The notes under the pieces were generated by a model, which did not search any database, had not been told where the DNA came from, and saw nothing but the letters and a program-made list of their open reading frames with translations. A DNA stretch of 64,000 bases from Meiothermus sp. (GTDB taxonomy: Bacteria > Deinococcota > Deinococci > Deinococcales > Thermaceae): the NCBI RefSeq assembly GCF_026004055.1, contig NZ_BPIJ01000001.1, positions 744,001 to 808,000 of the forward strand. The letters are read 5' to 3'. Each line of letters begins with the position of its first letter. Positions within the stretch are counted from its first letter, which is position 1. The position numbers were made by a program, and so were the translations under genes. Below, piece after piece: positions 26,266 through 35,653 of this stretch.

Positions 26266-26853
26266 ATGATAGTTCCCTACGTCATCGAACAAACTGCCCG
26301 TGGTGAGCGGGTCTACGATATCTATAGCCGCCTGCTCAAGGATCGCATTATTTTCCTGGGTACCCCCATAGATGCCCAGGTGGCCAATACCGTTGTGGCC
26401 CAGATCCTCTTCCTGGCTGCCCAGAACCCCAACCAGGAAATTCGCATGTACATCAACTCACCGGGGGGCGATGTGGACGCCGGCCTGGCCATTTACGACA
26501 CCATGCAGTTTGTGACGGCCCCGGTTTCGACCATCTGCGTGGGGCTGGCTGCCTCTATGGGTGCGGTCTTGCTTGCGGCAGGTGCCCCCGGCAAGCGCTA
26601 TGCCTTGCCGCACTCTAAGGTTATGATTCACCAACCCTGGGCCAGGGGACTGGGTGGACAGGCTACCGATATCGCCATCCAAGCCGAGCAAATCCTCAAG
26701 ACCCGCAAGGTGCTCAACGCCATCCTTGCCCGTCACACCAATCAGCTTTTGGAGAAGGTCGAGCGCGATACCGAGCGAGACTACTACCTCTCTGCCGAAG
26801 AAGCCGCCAGCTACGGGCTGGTAGACCAGGTGGTCAGCCGTGAAACGCAGTAA
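26266..26853 (+). CDS. clpP: ATP-dependent Clp protease proteolytic subunit
   Basis: A 195-residue ClpP. The catalytic Ser lies in [14 protein letters not shown] and His in SKVMIHQPW; the glycine-rich segment [20 protein letters not shown] is conserved. It forms the tetradecameric protease chamber fed by ClpX. ATG 26266 is 8 nt after TAGAAT (26252-26257), so it has its own, probably leaderless, promoter. It overlaps clpX by 14 nt. Confidence 0.97.
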   Translation: MIVPYVIEQTARGERVYDIYSRLLKDRIIFLGTPIDAQVANTVVAQILFLAAQNPNQEIRMYINSPGGDVDAGLAIYDTMQFVTAPVSTICVGLAASMGAVLLAAGAPGKRYALPHSKVMIHQPWARGLGGQATDIAIQAEQILKTRKVLNAILARHTNQLLEKVERDTERDYYLSAEEAASYGLVDQVVSRETQ

Positions 26854-28036
26854 GCCAGCATGTAGCTTCTGTGGGCGCAAGCACCCAGAGGTGGCCCACC
26901 TCATTGAGTCGCCGCTGGGAGAGGTCTTCATCTGCAATGATTGCGTGGAGCGGGCCAACGAGCTACTGGAAGCCGAGCCCAAGCAAAGCTTTGCCGGGCC
27001 CAGCCGCCTACCCAAACCCGCCGAAATTAAGAGTTTCCTCGACCAGTATGTGATCGGGCAAGAACTACCCAAGAAAACCCTTTCCGTGGCCGTTTATAAC
27101 CACTATAAGCGCCTGTTGCATCCGGAGGCCGAGGTACAGAAGTCCAATGTGCTCTTAATTGGCCCCACTGGAACCGGCAAAACACTGCTGGCCGAGACCT
27201 TGGCCCGGATGCTGGATGTGCCGTTTGCCATTGCCGATGCCACCACACTGACCGAGGCCGGCTATGTGGGCGAGGATGTAGAGAACGTGCTGTTGCGGCT
27301 TTTGCAAGCAGCCGATTTTGATGTTCAAGCAGCCGAAAAAGGCATTATCTACATCGACGAAATTGACAAGATTGCCCGCAAATCGGAAAACCCCAGCCTA
27401 ACCCGAGATGTCTCGGGGGAAGGGGTACAGCAGGCCCTGCTCAAGATCGTGGAAGGCACCATCGCCAATGTCCCTCCGCAGGGCGGGCGCAAGCATCCCC
27501 ATCAGGAGTTTATCCCCCTCAATACCAAGAACATCTTGTTCATTCTGGGGGGGGCTTTTGACGGCCTCGAGCGCATTGTGCTCTCGAGGGTAGACCAAAA
27601 CCCCATCGGCTTCACCCGTCCCAAGAAAACTGAAGAGAAACCCGAGCCCATCCCCGAAGACCTCGTGCGCTATGGCTTAATCCCCGAGTTTGTGGGACGA
27701 ATGCCGGTGATGGTGCAGCTCGAGGCCCTGGACGAAGAAGCCCTGGTGCGCATCCTGACCGAGCCCAAGAACGCTCTCATCCGGCAGTACCAAGAACTGC
27801 TGCGCATGGAAGGCATCGAACTACGCTTTACCCCGGGCGCACTGCGCGAAATTGCCCGCCGAGCCCTCAAGCGGGGCACGGGCGCACGCGGTTTGCGGGC
27901 GGTAATCGAAAAAGCCATGGTCGAGCTGATGTTCGAGCTGCCCGGATCGGGCGTAACCGAGGTAGTCTTCGACCTGCCCCACCTCGACAAGCCCCTAAAG
28001 GCCCTCGAGGAAGCCCGGCTGCGCCAGGCCTCCTAG
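26840..28036 (+). CDS. clpX: ClpX, AAA+ unfoldase subunit of ClpXP
   Basis: A 398-residue ClpX. The N-terminal zinc-binding domain is [17 protein letters not shown]...FICNDCV (four Cys), Walker A is GPTGTGKT, Walker B is [13 protein letters not shown], and the IGF-type loop region and C-terminal [15 protein letters not shown] follow. GTG start at 26840, inside the end of clpP, so translation is coupled. It unfolds tagged substrates, including tmRNA-tagged peptides, for ClpP. Confidence 0.97.
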   Translation: MKRSKPACSFCGRKHPEVAHLIESPLGEVFICNDCVERANELLEAEPKQSFAGPSRLPKPAEIKSFLDQYVIGQELPKKTLSVAVYNHYKRLLHPEAEVQKSNVLLIGPTGTGKTLLAETLARMLDVPFAIADATTLTEAGYVGEDVENVLLRLLQAADFDVQAAEKGIIYIDEIDKIARKSENPSLTRDVSGEGVQQALLKIVEGTIANVPPQGGRKHPHQEFIPLNTKNILFILGGAFDGLERIVLSRVDQNPIGFTRPKKTEEKPEPIPEDLVRYGLIPEFVGRMPVMVQLEALDEEALVRILTEPKNALIRQYQELLRMEGIELRFTPGALREIARRALKRGTGARGLRAVIEKAMVELMFELPGSGVTEVVFDLPHLDKPLKALEEARLRQAS

Positions 28037-28040
28037 GGCA

Positions 28041-28288
28041 TTCTTCAAAAACATCGAGCCATCCGGGATGTGGCCGCCTGGAAACTCGAAACCCAAGCAC
28101 CCGTGGGCCGGGCCCGGCCCACGCTTGGGAGTGTCACATGCGTCTGGAGCGGTTCCCACGAATACCCCCAACAGCGGTGTGTGCGGGTGGGGGTAAAACA
28201 CGAGCTGCCGCGAGGGCAGTGTTTGTTGAAACGTGATGGGCCCAGACGCATGCTGGTTTTCGTTGGCGGCTGCGTCTATGAAGAGCGC
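28041..28288. repeat. Composite palindromic element (family D/E) with family C copy 4 nested inside
   Basis: A core starts GTGGCCGCC at 28070 and contains a perfect 22-bp palindrome centred in GTGGGCCGGGCCCGGCCCAC. It is split at its inner ATGCGTCTGG / CCAGACGCAT arms by family C copy 4 (28149-28233). The right outer end is ATGAAGAGCGC. Confidence 0.7.
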
Positions 28289-28309
28289 GATATGGGTATC
28301 GCGCGACTG

Positions 28310-28435
28310 ATACCGGATTCAAAAAGATACTCTTCAAAACCAAAAACCCAGAGGCTATCTTTTTGAATCCTAGAGCACTCCCTTCGGTCGGGTTAGTTCG
28401 TCACCATTCGGTGACGAACTAATCGAATCTGGTAT
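28310..28435. repeat. Repeat family B, copy 3 (126 bp, short form)
   Basis: Same ends (ATACCGGATTC, GAATCTGGTAT) and same 15-bp hairpin as copy 1, but lacking about 70 bp in the middle. The right palindrome reads GTTAGTTCGTCACC...GGTGACGAACTAA. Confidence 0.85.
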
Positions 28436-28617
28436 GAGAAATCCCTCGCTACCAACGCATACCCGTCACACCTCCCACCCAAAGGGTTCATCAGGCGGCT
28501 TCTGCGGCCCAGATTTGCTTGCCTTGGTAGGCCTCGAGTGCTACCCTACTAGAGGCAGTTTTGCCACCTTGTAAGGCCCAGAACATAGGGTTCAAGGCGC
28601 AAGGTATAGGAGGCACC

Positions 28618-28674
28618 GTGGAAGATCACAGTTCTAGTCGAAGGTTTTGCCCGGTGTGCTCCCACACCGAGTAA
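28618..28674 (+). CDS. Short upstream ORF in the mgtE leader
   Basis: An 18-codon ORF starting GTG, preceded by TAGGAGG at good spacing, encoding VEDHSSSRRFCPVCSHTE. Its end overlaps a perfect 7-bp hairpin (CGGTGTG-CTCC-CACACCG, 28652-28669). It could be a regulatory leader peptide for mgtE. Translation is not proven. Confidence 0.35.
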   Translation: MEDHSSSRRFCPVCSHTE

Positions 28675-28701
28675 TCCTCGACAAACCGTGTACCCTGCGG
28701 A

Positions 28702-28744
28702 GCTTCCTTCCAAGATTCGGCCTAAGCCGAAAACCGAAGGAGGC
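28702..28744 (+). promoter_or_regulatory. Hairpin covering the mgtE Shine-Dalgarno
   Basis: GCTTCCTTC (28702-28710) can pair with GAAGGAGGC (28736-28744), nine pairs with one G-U, enclosing an inner stem TTCGGC-CTAA-GCCGAA. The right arm is the mgtE ribosome binding site, so this fold would block translation. Confidence 0.5.
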
Positions 28745-28749
28745 CGCAC

Positions 28750-30111
28750 ATGTACGAGACCCAAACCCTGGCCGGGCTGGAGGCGCTGCAAAGGGCGCTC
28801 GAGGAGAGCGATGCCTTCAAGGTCAAAGCAGCACTGGAAGAGCTGTATCCGGCGCAGATTCTGGAGCACTGGTCGACGTTTGCCCCCGAACACCGCCTGC
28901 CCATCCTGACCCTGCTCTCCCCCTCCGACGCTGCCGAGGTCTTCAGCCACCTCGAGGAAACCGAACAAGCCGAGCTGTTGGAGGCTTTGCCCCCTTGGCG
29001 GGTCAAGGAGCTTTTGGAAGAGCTTTCGCTCGACGACCTGGCCGACACCATCAATGCCGTCGAGGAGGAAAACCCGGCCCAGGCCGAGGCCCTCTTGCGC
29101 CAGCTCGACCCCGAGACCCGCGCCGAGGTCGAAGAACTGACCGAGTACGACGAGGACGAGGCCGGGGGCATCATGACCTCGGAGTACATCGCGGTGCGGG
29201 ACTCCATGCGGGTCGAGGAGGTGTTCCGCTTTCTGCGCCGCGAGGCCCCCGACGCCGAGCAGATTTACGTGATTTATGTGGTAGATGCCGAGGAGCATTT
29301 GCAAGGGGTGCTTACGCTGCGCGACCTGATTGTGGCCGATCCCAAGACCCGGGTTGCGGAGATTATGAACCCGGATGTCATCTATGTGCGTGACGACACC
29401 GACCAGGAAGAGGTAGCCCGCTTGATGGCCGACTACAACTTCACCGTGTTGCCGGTGGTGGACGAAGACAAAAAACTGGTGGGCATCGTCACCATCGACG
29501 ACGTGGTAGATGTAATCCAGGAGGAAGCCACCGAAGACATCTACCGCCTGGGTGCGGTGGAGTCGCCCGAGCTGGTCTACAGCAAGTCGAGCGTCTGGGA
29601 GCTTTGGAGTGCGAGGGTGCGCTGGCTGATTATTCTGATCGTGACCGGTAGCATCACCAGCACCATTCTGCAGGGTTTCGAGTCGGTGCTCGAGGCCGTG
29701 ACCGCCCTGGCCTTTTATGTGCCAGTGTTGGTAGGCACCGGCGGCAACACCGGCAATCAGTCCAGTACGCTAATTGTCCGGGCTCTGGCCACCCGCGATG
29801 TGGCCCTCTCGGACTGGCTGCGCATTTTGCGCAAGGAGTTTGGGGTTGGCACGCTTCTGGGCCTAACCCTGGCCAGCCTCTTAACCATCAAGGTACTGAT
29901 CGATGGCCAGGTTCAACTCCTGGGGGTGGTGGGGATCTCGCTGGGCCTGGTGGTGCTGTTGGCCAACGTGGTAGGGGCCATGCTCCCCCTGCTCCTGCGC
30001 CGGCTGAAGCTCGACCCGGCCCTAATTTCCAATCCCCTCATCGCCACCGTCACCGACGTTACTGGCTTGGTGGTCTATCTGAGCGTGGCCCGCTGGTTGT
30101 TGAGCTTGTAA
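28750..30111 (+). CDS. mgtE: MgtE-family magnesium channel
   Basis: A 453-residue MgtE. It has the N-terminal superhelical domain (residues 1-130, with YDEDEAGGIMTSEYIAV leading into CBS domains at about 135-255), the plug helix, and five transmembrane helices with the selectivity region VPVLVGTGGNTGNQSSTLIVRALA. Cytoplasmic acidic residues sense Mg2+. The start follows GAAGGAGG. A structured leader precedes it and a pyrophosphatase-like gene follows after 10 nt. Confidence 0.95.
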   Translation: MYETQTLAGLEALQRALEESDAFKVKAALEELYPAQILEHWSTFAPEHRLPILTLLSPSDAAEVFSHLEETEQAELLEALPPWRVKELLEELSLDDLADTINAVEEENPAQAEALLRQLDPETRAEVEELTEYDEDEAGGIMTSEYIAVRDSMRVEEVFRFLRREAPDAEQIYVIYVVDAEEHLQGVLTLRDLIVADPKTRVAEIMNPDVIYVRDDTDQEEVARLMADYNFTVLPVVDEDKKLVGIVTIDDVVDVIQEEATEDIYRLGAVESPELVYSKSSVWELWSARVRWLIILIVTGSITSTILQGFESVLEAVTALAFYVPVLVGTGGNTGNQSSTLIVRALATRDVALSDWLRILRKEFGVGTLLGLTLASLLTIKVLIDGQVQLLGVVGISLGLVVLLANVVGAMLPLLLRRLKLDPALISNPLIATVTDVTGLVVYLSVARWLLSL

Positions 30112-30121
30112 GGGAGCATCA

Positions 30122-30580
30122 ATGGCTAAAGCAGCCGGGATTAAGAACCAGACCATGAGGCTTGCGATGGTAGTGGAGTGGAGCCTGGGCAGTCCCCTGC
30201 GTTTTGACTGGGACGGACACAAGCTGGTGCCCCGCGACCCCCCCTGGCGGGCGGAATGGGGCCTCCCCCCCGTGAACTACGGCCAGATTCCAGGGTATTT
30301 CAACCCTGCCGACAAAGCCGAACTGGACGCTATCTGGGCCAGCCGAGAACCCATTGAAGTGGGAACATGGCTCGAGGGCGCGGTACTGGGCATGATCTGG
30401 CTGCCTGATGGCGATCACAAAATCATCCTGGGGGAACCCGACCACCTGCAAAACCTGGATTTGGACGGACTTTGGGCCTGGTTTGAGTGCCGCGGGCCCC
30501 GCCTGGTAGCGCCCCAGGAAGCCACCATCTTCATCCGTTCGCTGCCAAGGCTCAAGGATGCTCGAGCGCCAGGGCATTAA
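30122..30580 (+). CDS. Divergent inorganic-pyrophosphatase-like protein
   Basis: A 152-residue protein whose central part aligns by eye with family I soluble pyrophosphatases: MVVEWSLGSPLRFDW (for VIEVPRGSxxKYEY), VNYGQIPGYF (for xxYGFIPxT) and GMIWLPDGDHKIILG (for the DEx..DAK segment). The usual GDPLD metal-binding segment reads KAELD, losing one Asp. It is shorter than typical (about 175). Co-transcribed with mgtE. It may be a changed or weak Mg-dependent hydrolase. Confidence 0.55.
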   Translation: MAKAAGIKNQTMRLAMVVEWSLGSPLRFDWDGHKLVPRDPPWRAEWGLPPVNYGQIPGYFNPADKAELDAIWASREPIEVGTWLEGAVLGMIWLPDGDHKIILGEPDHLQNLDLDGLWAWFECRGPRLVAPQEATIFIRSLPRLKDARAPGH

Positions 30581-31112
30581 ACAAGTCAAAGAGCAGCAAC
30601 CAGGCCCCCTGAAGGGCAATGGCCCACCCCGCCCCCTGGCTCCGGGCATCGGGCTGTAAAGCCAGGAAAACGCCCCCCGCGATGTAGAGGACATCGAGCA
30701 CCGCGTTGATATAAAGCAGGTCGCGCAGGCTCGCCTGGTCGGGCTCGGGGCCTAGTAGCCCCACCAGGGCAATCCCAGAGTTGACCGCCGCCCAGACCGA
30801 GCTGGTCAACCAGAACGAGCGCTGCCAGGGGTCATCGCTCAGGAGCCCGGCGGTGGAGCCCGCCAGCGTCCAGGGCACGCTCCAGGCCAGCAGCCTGGCC
30901 GAGATGGCCAGCCCCCGAAAGCCCTCCGGGGCCGGGCCCAAGAGCAGCCGCTCCCAGGAGGGGCGCTCGACCTGGCTGGGCTTTTGGGGTTGCTCGGCCC
31001 AAAGGAGTGGTTCAGCCGCTATAGCAGGCCCTACCGAGAACCGAGGGTGGGGTTGGGCCAGACCCAGCGTACTCCAGAGCACTAGCAGCCAAAGCCATAA
31101 ACCTCGCTTCAT
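30552..31112 (-). CDS. Membrane protein of unknown function with signal peptide
   Basis: A 186-residue protein with an N-terminal signal sequence (LWLWLLVLWSTLGLAQ) and about four later hydrophobic helices (FWLTSSVWAAVNSGIALVGLLG, LLYINAVLDVLYIAGGVFLAL, WAIALQGAWLLLFDLFNAL). Not recognised. It starts 18 nt after the glcD stop and overlaps the pyrophosphatase-like gene tail to tail by 29 nt. Confidence 0.75.
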   Translation of the reverse strand: MKRGLWLWLLVLWSTLGLAQPHPRFSVGPAIAAEPLLWAEQPQKPSQVERPSWERLLLGPAPEGFRGLAISARLLAWSVPWTLAGSTAGLLSDDPWQRSFWLTSSVWAAVNSGIALVGLLGPEPDQASLRDLLYINAVLDVLYIAGGVFLALQPDARSQGAGWAIALQGAWLLLFDLFNALALEHP

Positions 31113-31130
31113 TCCTTTCAGCTTCCAAGC

Positions 31131-32558
31131 TCAGTGCGGCCGCGAATTGGTTTCGGGCAACACTTTTCCAGGGTTCAGGCGGTTCTGCGGATCAAAAGCG
31201 GCCTTGACCGCCCACAAAGCCCCCAGGGTCTCCGGATCCACCGCCTCGCTCATGAAGTCGCGCTTCATGAGGCCGATGCCATGCTCTCCAGAGAGCACCC
31301 CGCCGTGCCGCAGGGCCACCCGGGCAATCTCGTGCAAAAGCTCCCAGACCTTCTCCTCAGACTCTACCTTGGGGTCGTAAAGCACGTTGGGGTGCAGGTT
31401 ACCGTCGCCAATATGGCCAAACTGCACCACCCGCAGGCCGTACTGCCGGCCCAGCGACTCGATGGCCCGCACCACCTCGGGCAGGCTCGAGCGGGGCACC
31501 GCAATATCTTCGTTCATGCGCTTGGGCTTGATGGCCCCAATGGCCGGCGATATGGAGCGCCGGGCCTTCCATAAAGCCTCGCTCTCGGCGTCGTCCCGCG
31601 CCATGCGCACCGTAGCGCCGTGCTTTTGACAGGCTTCGGCCACCCAGGCCAGCTCTTCTTGCACGATGAGCGGGTCATCGCCATCGGTATCCACCAGCAA
31701 AATGGCGCCCGCCTGGCGGGGCAGACCCAGCTTCAGGTAGTCTTCCACGGCGTTGATGCAGCCGCTGTCCATGAACTCGAGCTTGCTCGGCACCGCCCCC
31801 GCCGCAATTGACTCAGAGACAGCCTCGGCAGCCTGCCCCACCTCGCTAAAGATGGCCATCAGGGTGCGGGTATAGCGGGGGATGGGCTCCAGGCGCAGCT
31901 TGGCTTCGGTGATGAGCCCCAGCGTGCCCTCGGAACCCACCAGCAGGCCCACTAAGTCGAAGGCCTCACGTCGCAAACGGTGCACCTGCCCGGCAAAGTC
32001 CACGAACTCGAGTTCCACCACATAGTCGCCGGTCACGCCCTTCTTGAAGCACATCGGCCCCCCGGCGTTTTCAGCCAGGTTGCCCCCAATGGTGCTGGTG
32101 CGAAAGGAGGCCGGGTCGGGGGGGTACCAGAGCCCGTAGGGCCTGGCCTGCTCGCTGATCTGCAGCGTGACCACCCCCGGCTGCGCCGTGGCCAGGCGGG
32201 CCTGGGGGTCAATCTGCAGGCCGGTCATGCGGGTAAAGGACACCACGATGGACTCCTGGATCGGCACGGCCCCACCCGAAAGGCCACTGGCCGCACCCCG
32301 GGCCACCAGGGGCAGACCCACCCGGTTGGCAAACCGCACCACCTCCACCACGTCGGTAGTGGAGGTCGGCAGCACCACCAAGGCCGGGGTCATGCCCATA
32401 GCAATCCCGTCGTAGCAGTAGTTGCGCCGCTGGGCTCGCTCGAGCAAAACCTTCTCCCGGCCCAGCCGGGCTTGTAACTCCTCTGCGGTCTGGGCAGGCT
32501 CGGCAGACTCCGGGCGGGGCAAAGGCTTGAGGGGCTTTTTGCCAAGGTTCAGGGTCAC
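31131..32558 (-). CDS. glcD: FAD-linked oxidase, GlcD-like (glycolate/D-lactate oxidase subunit)
   Basis: A 475-residue PCMH-type FAD enzyme. The FAD motif [18 protein letters not shown] and [11 protein letters not shown] are clear, and the C-terminal FAD-oxidase domain has [13 protein letters not shown] and [15 protein letters not shown]. It oxidises a 2-hydroxy acid such as glycolate or D-lactate. GTG start at 32558. No glcE or glcF genes are next to it, so it may act alone as a D-lactate-type dehydrogenase. Confidence 0.88.
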   Translation of the reverse strand: MTLNLGKKPLKPLPRPESAEPAQTAEELQARLGREKVLLERAQRRNYCYDGIAMGMTPALVVLPTSTTDVVEVVRFANRVGLPLVARGAASGLSGGAVPIQESIVVSFTRMTGLQIDPQARLATAQPGVVTLQISEQARPYGLWYPPDPASFRTSTIGGNLAENAGGPMCFKKGVTGDYVVELEFVDFAGQVHRLRREAFDLVGLLVGSEGTLGLITEAKLRLEPIPRYTRTLMAIFSEVGQAAEAVSESIAAGAVPSKLEFMDSGCINAVEDYLKLGLPRQAGAILLVDTDGDDPLIVQEELAWVAEACQKHGATVRMARDDAESEALWKARRSISPAIGAIKPKRMNEDIAVPRSSLPEVVRAIESLGRQYGLRVVQFGHIGDGNLHPNVLYDPKVESEEKVWELLHEIARVALRHGGVLSGEHGIGLMKRDFMSEAVDPETLGALWAVKAAFDPQNRLNPGKVLPETNSRPH

Positions 32559-32600
32559 GACCCCAGCTTATCAGAGCCGCTTACCTTACACTCCGTAACT

Positions 32601-33098
32601 CTACGGACAGTTATCAATCACCGGGATGCCGGGAAAAACCAGCCGGGCCGAGCTGCCGTTGGTGGCGTAAACGGTTAGCTCGAGGCGGGTAGCCCCAATC
32701 TGGCGGGGCTGGGGCACCGGGGTCACCACAATGCTCTGCGGTGATACGCTCAAGGGCGCCGTCCCCTGGCTCAAGACCCAGTTTACGCTGATGCGGTTGT
32801 TCTGGTTCAGGTAGCCGCCGGTGTCTTTGCTCATGCTAAGGGTATGGGTGGCCTGGCCGGTGGCCTCACCCACTAGTCGCGAGTCCCAGCGGGCGATGCG
32901 GGCAAAGTCGTTGTAGCGGAAGCTGTAGGTCAGGGTGGTTATTTTGTTGTCGCAGATGTACGAGCGCCCATTGGCATCGCGGAAGTTGCTCTCGTAGCGC
33001 AGGTCGGAAATCAGCAGGGTATCGGCGGGGTTGGTGCCGATGGGAATGCAACCCACAAAAACCAGCAGTAGAGCAGGTGCCCATAGGAGTCGTTTCAT
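32601..33098 (-). CDS. Putative lipoprotein of unknown function
   Basis: A 165-residue protein with a lipoprotein signal (MKRLLWAPALLLVFVGC, lipobox VFVGC). The rest is beta-rich (TTLTYSFRYNDFARIARWD, RLELTVYATNGSSARLVFPGIPVIDNCP). The ATG at 33098 begins exactly at the signal peptide; upstream in-frame residues are not signal-like. Not recognised. Confidence 0.7.
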   Translation of the reverse strand: MKRLLWAPALLLVFVGCIPIGTNPADTLLISDLRYESNFRDANGRSYICDNKITTLTYSFRYNDFARIARWDSRLVGEATGQATHTLSMSKDTGGYLNQNNRISVNWVLSQGTAPLSVSPQSIVVTPVPQPRQIGATRLELTVYATNGSSARLVFPGIPVIDNCP

Positions 33099-33272
33099 AA
33101 GCGCATTGTGGGATGGGAGAAACATATTTACGTAAGCAACACATGAACGAGTGTTTAGTTTGGTGGCCCAAATAACAAAGCCTAAAGGTCTGCTAAAGAT
33201 ACAGAGAACGGCTGTGATAGCAGTACAAAGGTCATCGAATAAACCCGTCATTCCATAGGAGGCGTTAGCCGA

Positions 33273-33335
33273 CGAGGAATCTGGAACGGCGCAAGGCTTG
33301 TGAAGGTGGGGGACGGCAGGGCAGCAGATTCCTCG
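33273..33335. repeat. Inverted repeat with 11-bp arms
   Basis: CGAGGAATCTG (33273-33283) and CAGATTCCTCG (33325-33335) are perfect inverted arms around 41 nt. It may be a small RNA hairpin or a leftover of a small repeat element; no partner copy is in this window. Confidence 0.5.
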
Positions 33336-33404
33336 CGGTGAGATTGACCCTTCTGACTGGGTTTTGTGCCTTTCGCACGACCGTTTTGAGTAAACTGGCC
33401 GGGT

Positions 33405-33863
33405 ATGAACTACTGGCTGCTCAAGTCAGAACCCGACGTATTCAGCATAGGCGACCTGAAAAAACAAAAAACCTCCATCTGGGACGGGGTACGCAACTAC
33501 CAGGCCCGCAATTTCCTGAAGGCCATGCAGGTAGGAGACCTGGCTTTTTTCTACCATTCCAGCACCGAACCCCCGGGCATCGTGGGGCTGTGCCGGGTCT
33601 TGGAAACCAATCTGGCCGATCCCAGCCAGTTTGACCCAAAGTCGCCCTACTTTGATGCCCGCAGCACCCCGGAAAGTCCACGCTGGTGGACGGTGCGGGT
33701 GGGGTTTGTGGAGAAGTACCGGCATATGCTCACCCTCGAGCTATTGCGGCAACAGTTCAGCCCCGACGAACTGATATTGCTTCGCCGGGGCAGTCGGTTG
33801 TCGGTGATGCCGCTGGCTACCGATGTAGCCGAGCGAATTATTGCGTTGACAGCGTCCCGATAA
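33405..33863 (+). CDS. EVE-domain protein
   Basis: A 152-residue EVE-domain protein: MNYWLLKSEPDVFSIGDLKKQK, WDGVRNYQARNFLKAMQVGDLAFFYHSSTEPPGIVGLCRV. EVE domains have a PUA-like fold that recognises modified bases in nucleic acid. ATG 33405 lies 8 nt after TAAACT, so it is probably leaderless. It overlaps pilC tail to tail by 26 nt. Confidence 0.92.
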   Translation: MNYWLLKSEPDVFSIGDLKKQKTSIWDGVRNYQARNFLKAMQVGDLAFFYHSSTEPPGIVGLCRVLETNLADPSQFDPKSPYFDARSTPESPRWWTVRVGFVEKYRHMLTLELLRQQFSPDELILLRRGSRLSVMPLATDVAERIIALTASR

Positions 33864-35058
33864 TCTTGAACAGCGGCAGGAACATCCCGGCCACAATCAC
33901 GCCCACAATAAAGCCCAGGAAGATGATCATGAGGGGTTCGATGGCGGCAGTGAGGGCGCTCACGGCCTCGTCTACCTCCCGCTCGTAGAAGTCGGCAATT
34001 TTGGTGAGCATGGTATCGAGCGCGCCGGTCTCTTCCCCGATGGCAATCATCGAACTCACCATGGGAGGGAACACCTGCGGGTGAGCCTGGATGGTGGTGT
34101 AAACCGGTTCACCGGCCTGGATGGCGATTTTGGTCTGCTCGAGGATATCCTCCACAATGGCATTCCCGGCGGTGCCCTTGGTGATGTCCAGGGCCTCCAC
34201 GATGTTCACCCCGCTCGAGATGAGCAGGCCGAAGGTGCGCGAAAAGCGGGCCAGCGCGCTTTTCTTCATCAGGTTGCCAAACACCGGTAGCTTGAGTTTG
34301 ATCTGGTCTATCTGGTGCCGCCCCTTATCGGTTCGGTAGTAGGCCCGGTAGGCAAAAAACAGGGCCACCACAATCAGCACGATAAAAATAGTGCCCTGGC
34401 GCAAAAAGTCCGAGATACCCATCAGGGCGCGGGTCAAAAGCGGCAGCTCGGAGCCCAGCCCGGTCAGAATCTGGGCAAACTGCGGCACAATGCCGGTCAG
34501 GAGGAAGTACGTCACGCCCACCGCAAACACAAACACGATGACCGGGTAGGTCAGGGCCGAGCGAATCTTGCCGATCAGGGCCAGCTCGTTTTCCAGGAAG
34601 GTGGCCAGCCTGTCCAGAATGGCATCCAGCGTCCCCGAGGTTTCGCCCGCCCGTACCAGGTTGATGTACAGGCGGCTGAAGAGCTTATGCTTGCTCAGGG
34701 CTTCGCTGAAGTTAGCCCCGCCCTCCACCTCGGTACGGATTTCTTTGAGGATGCTCTGGAACTTTTTCTTTTCGGTCTGCTTCTCCAGAATGGCCAGGGC
34801 CTGCACAATGGGCAAGCCGGCATTCAGCATGGTGGCCAGCTGGCGGCTGAAGATGGCCAGATCCTTGAGGCCGGGCTGGGGATCCATACCGGGCAGCTTG
34901 ATCTCGGCCTGTAAACCTTTGCCGGGCTCCTTGATTTCGGCTATAAACAAGCCTTTTTCGCGCAGGTTACGGGCCGCCGTGCGCATGTCGTCGGCTTCGA
35001 TCACGGCGTTAATCAACCGCCCCTGCCGATCCCTGGCCTTGTATTGATAGGTTGGCAT
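33838..35058 (-). CDS. pilC: Type IV pilus / type II secretion inner-membrane platform protein
   Basis: A 406-residue PilC/GspF protein. Two repeated T2SF domains are visible (FSRQLATMLNAGLPIVQALAILEKQ and FSRTFGLLISSGVNIVEALDI), with the conserved MVSSMIAIGEETGALDTMLTKIADFYEREVDEAV and a C-terminal helix. In Thermus relatives this protein is needed for pili and DNA uptake. The ATG at 35058 is 9 nt after TATACT, so it is probably leaderless; the longer in-frame start at 35133 is rejected. Confidence 0.95.
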   Translation of the reverse strand: MPTYQYKARDRQGRLINAVIEADDMRTAARNLREKGLFIAEIKEPGKGLQAEIKLPGMDPQPGLKDLAIFSRQLATMLNAGLPIVQALAILEKQTEKKKFQSILKEIRTEVEGGANFSEALSKHKLFSRLYINLVRAGETSGTLDAILDRLATFLENELALIGKIRSALTYPVIVFVFAVGVTYFLLTGIVPQFAQILTGLGSELPLLTRALMGISDFLRQGTIFIVLIVVALFFAYRAYYRTDKGRHQIDQIKLKLPVFGNLMKKSALARFSRTFGLLISSGVNIVEALDITKGTAGNAIVEDILEQTKIAIQAGEPVYTTIQAHPQVFPPMVSSMIAIGEETGALDTMLTKIADFYEREVDEAVSALTAAIEPLMIIFLGFIVGVIVAGMFLPLFKIIGTLSTQ

Positions 35059-35121
35059 ACTCGCTCTAGTATAGCCTCGGGAAGTTAGGAGGGTGGTGAA
35101 AAAACCACAGCTCTCATTTGT

Positions 35122-35646
35122 ATGGACACCCAAACCCTTAAAGCCCAGATTCTGGCGGTACTGTTCGCTGCCGGGAAGCCTTTATCCCTGAGCGACCTGA
35201 GCCCCCTGGGAAGCGAAGAAGCCCTCACGCGGGCCATTGTGGCCCTCGAGCACGACCTGGCCAGCGGCCAGTCGGGGGTGCAGCTCGAGCGCGTGGCAGG
35301 GGGCTGGCGGCTGGTGGTACACCCCTTGCACCTGACAGCCGTCGAGCAGGTATTACGCCCTACCCCCCCGCGCCTCTCCAAGGCAGCGCTGGAGGTACTG
35401 GCCCTGGTGGCCTACCAGCAACCCCTCACCCGGGCCGAGCTAGAAGCCTTGCGGGGCCGGAGCGTGGAGGGTGTTCTGGAAGGGCTGTTGGAGCGCCAGC
35501 TGGTTCAGGTGGTAGGCGAAAAGGAGGTGGTGGGACGGCCTAAACTGTTCGGAACCACCGACCGGTTTTTGGAAGTGTTTGGCCTGGAAAGCTTAGCCGA
35601 CTTGCCTCCTTTGGGCGAAGGCCCAGTATTGCTTTTACGCAGTTAG
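35122..35646 (+). CDS. scpB: Segregation and condensation protein B
   Basis: A 174-residue ScpB with two winged-helix domains: ILAVLFAAGKPLSLSDLSPL and LSKAALEVLALVAYQQPLTRAELEALRGRSVEGVLEGLLERQLV, ending in FGTTDRFLEVFGLESLADLPPL. It forms the condensin complex with SMC and ScpA. No scpA is adjacent. A family R element begins 8 nt after the stop and may terminate its transcript. Confidence 0.94.
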   Translation: MDTQTLKAQILAVLFAAGKPLSLSDLSPLGSEEALTRAIVALEHDLASGQSGVQLERVAGGWRLVVHPLHLTAVEQVLRPTPPRLSKAALEVLALVAYQQPLTRAELEALRGRSVEGVLEGLLERQLVQVVGEKEVVGRPKLFGTTDRFLEVFGLESLADLPPLGEGPVLLLRS

Positions 35647-35653
35647 GCACCTA

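Noticed and set aside
26018-28288. CRISPR array
   Set aside because: The repeats here are long, palindromic, few and nested, with no regular spacers; no cas genes were seen in the window.
28436-28749. M-box magnesium riboswitch before mgtE
   Set aside because: I could not find the conserved M-box blocks; only generic hairpins are visible.
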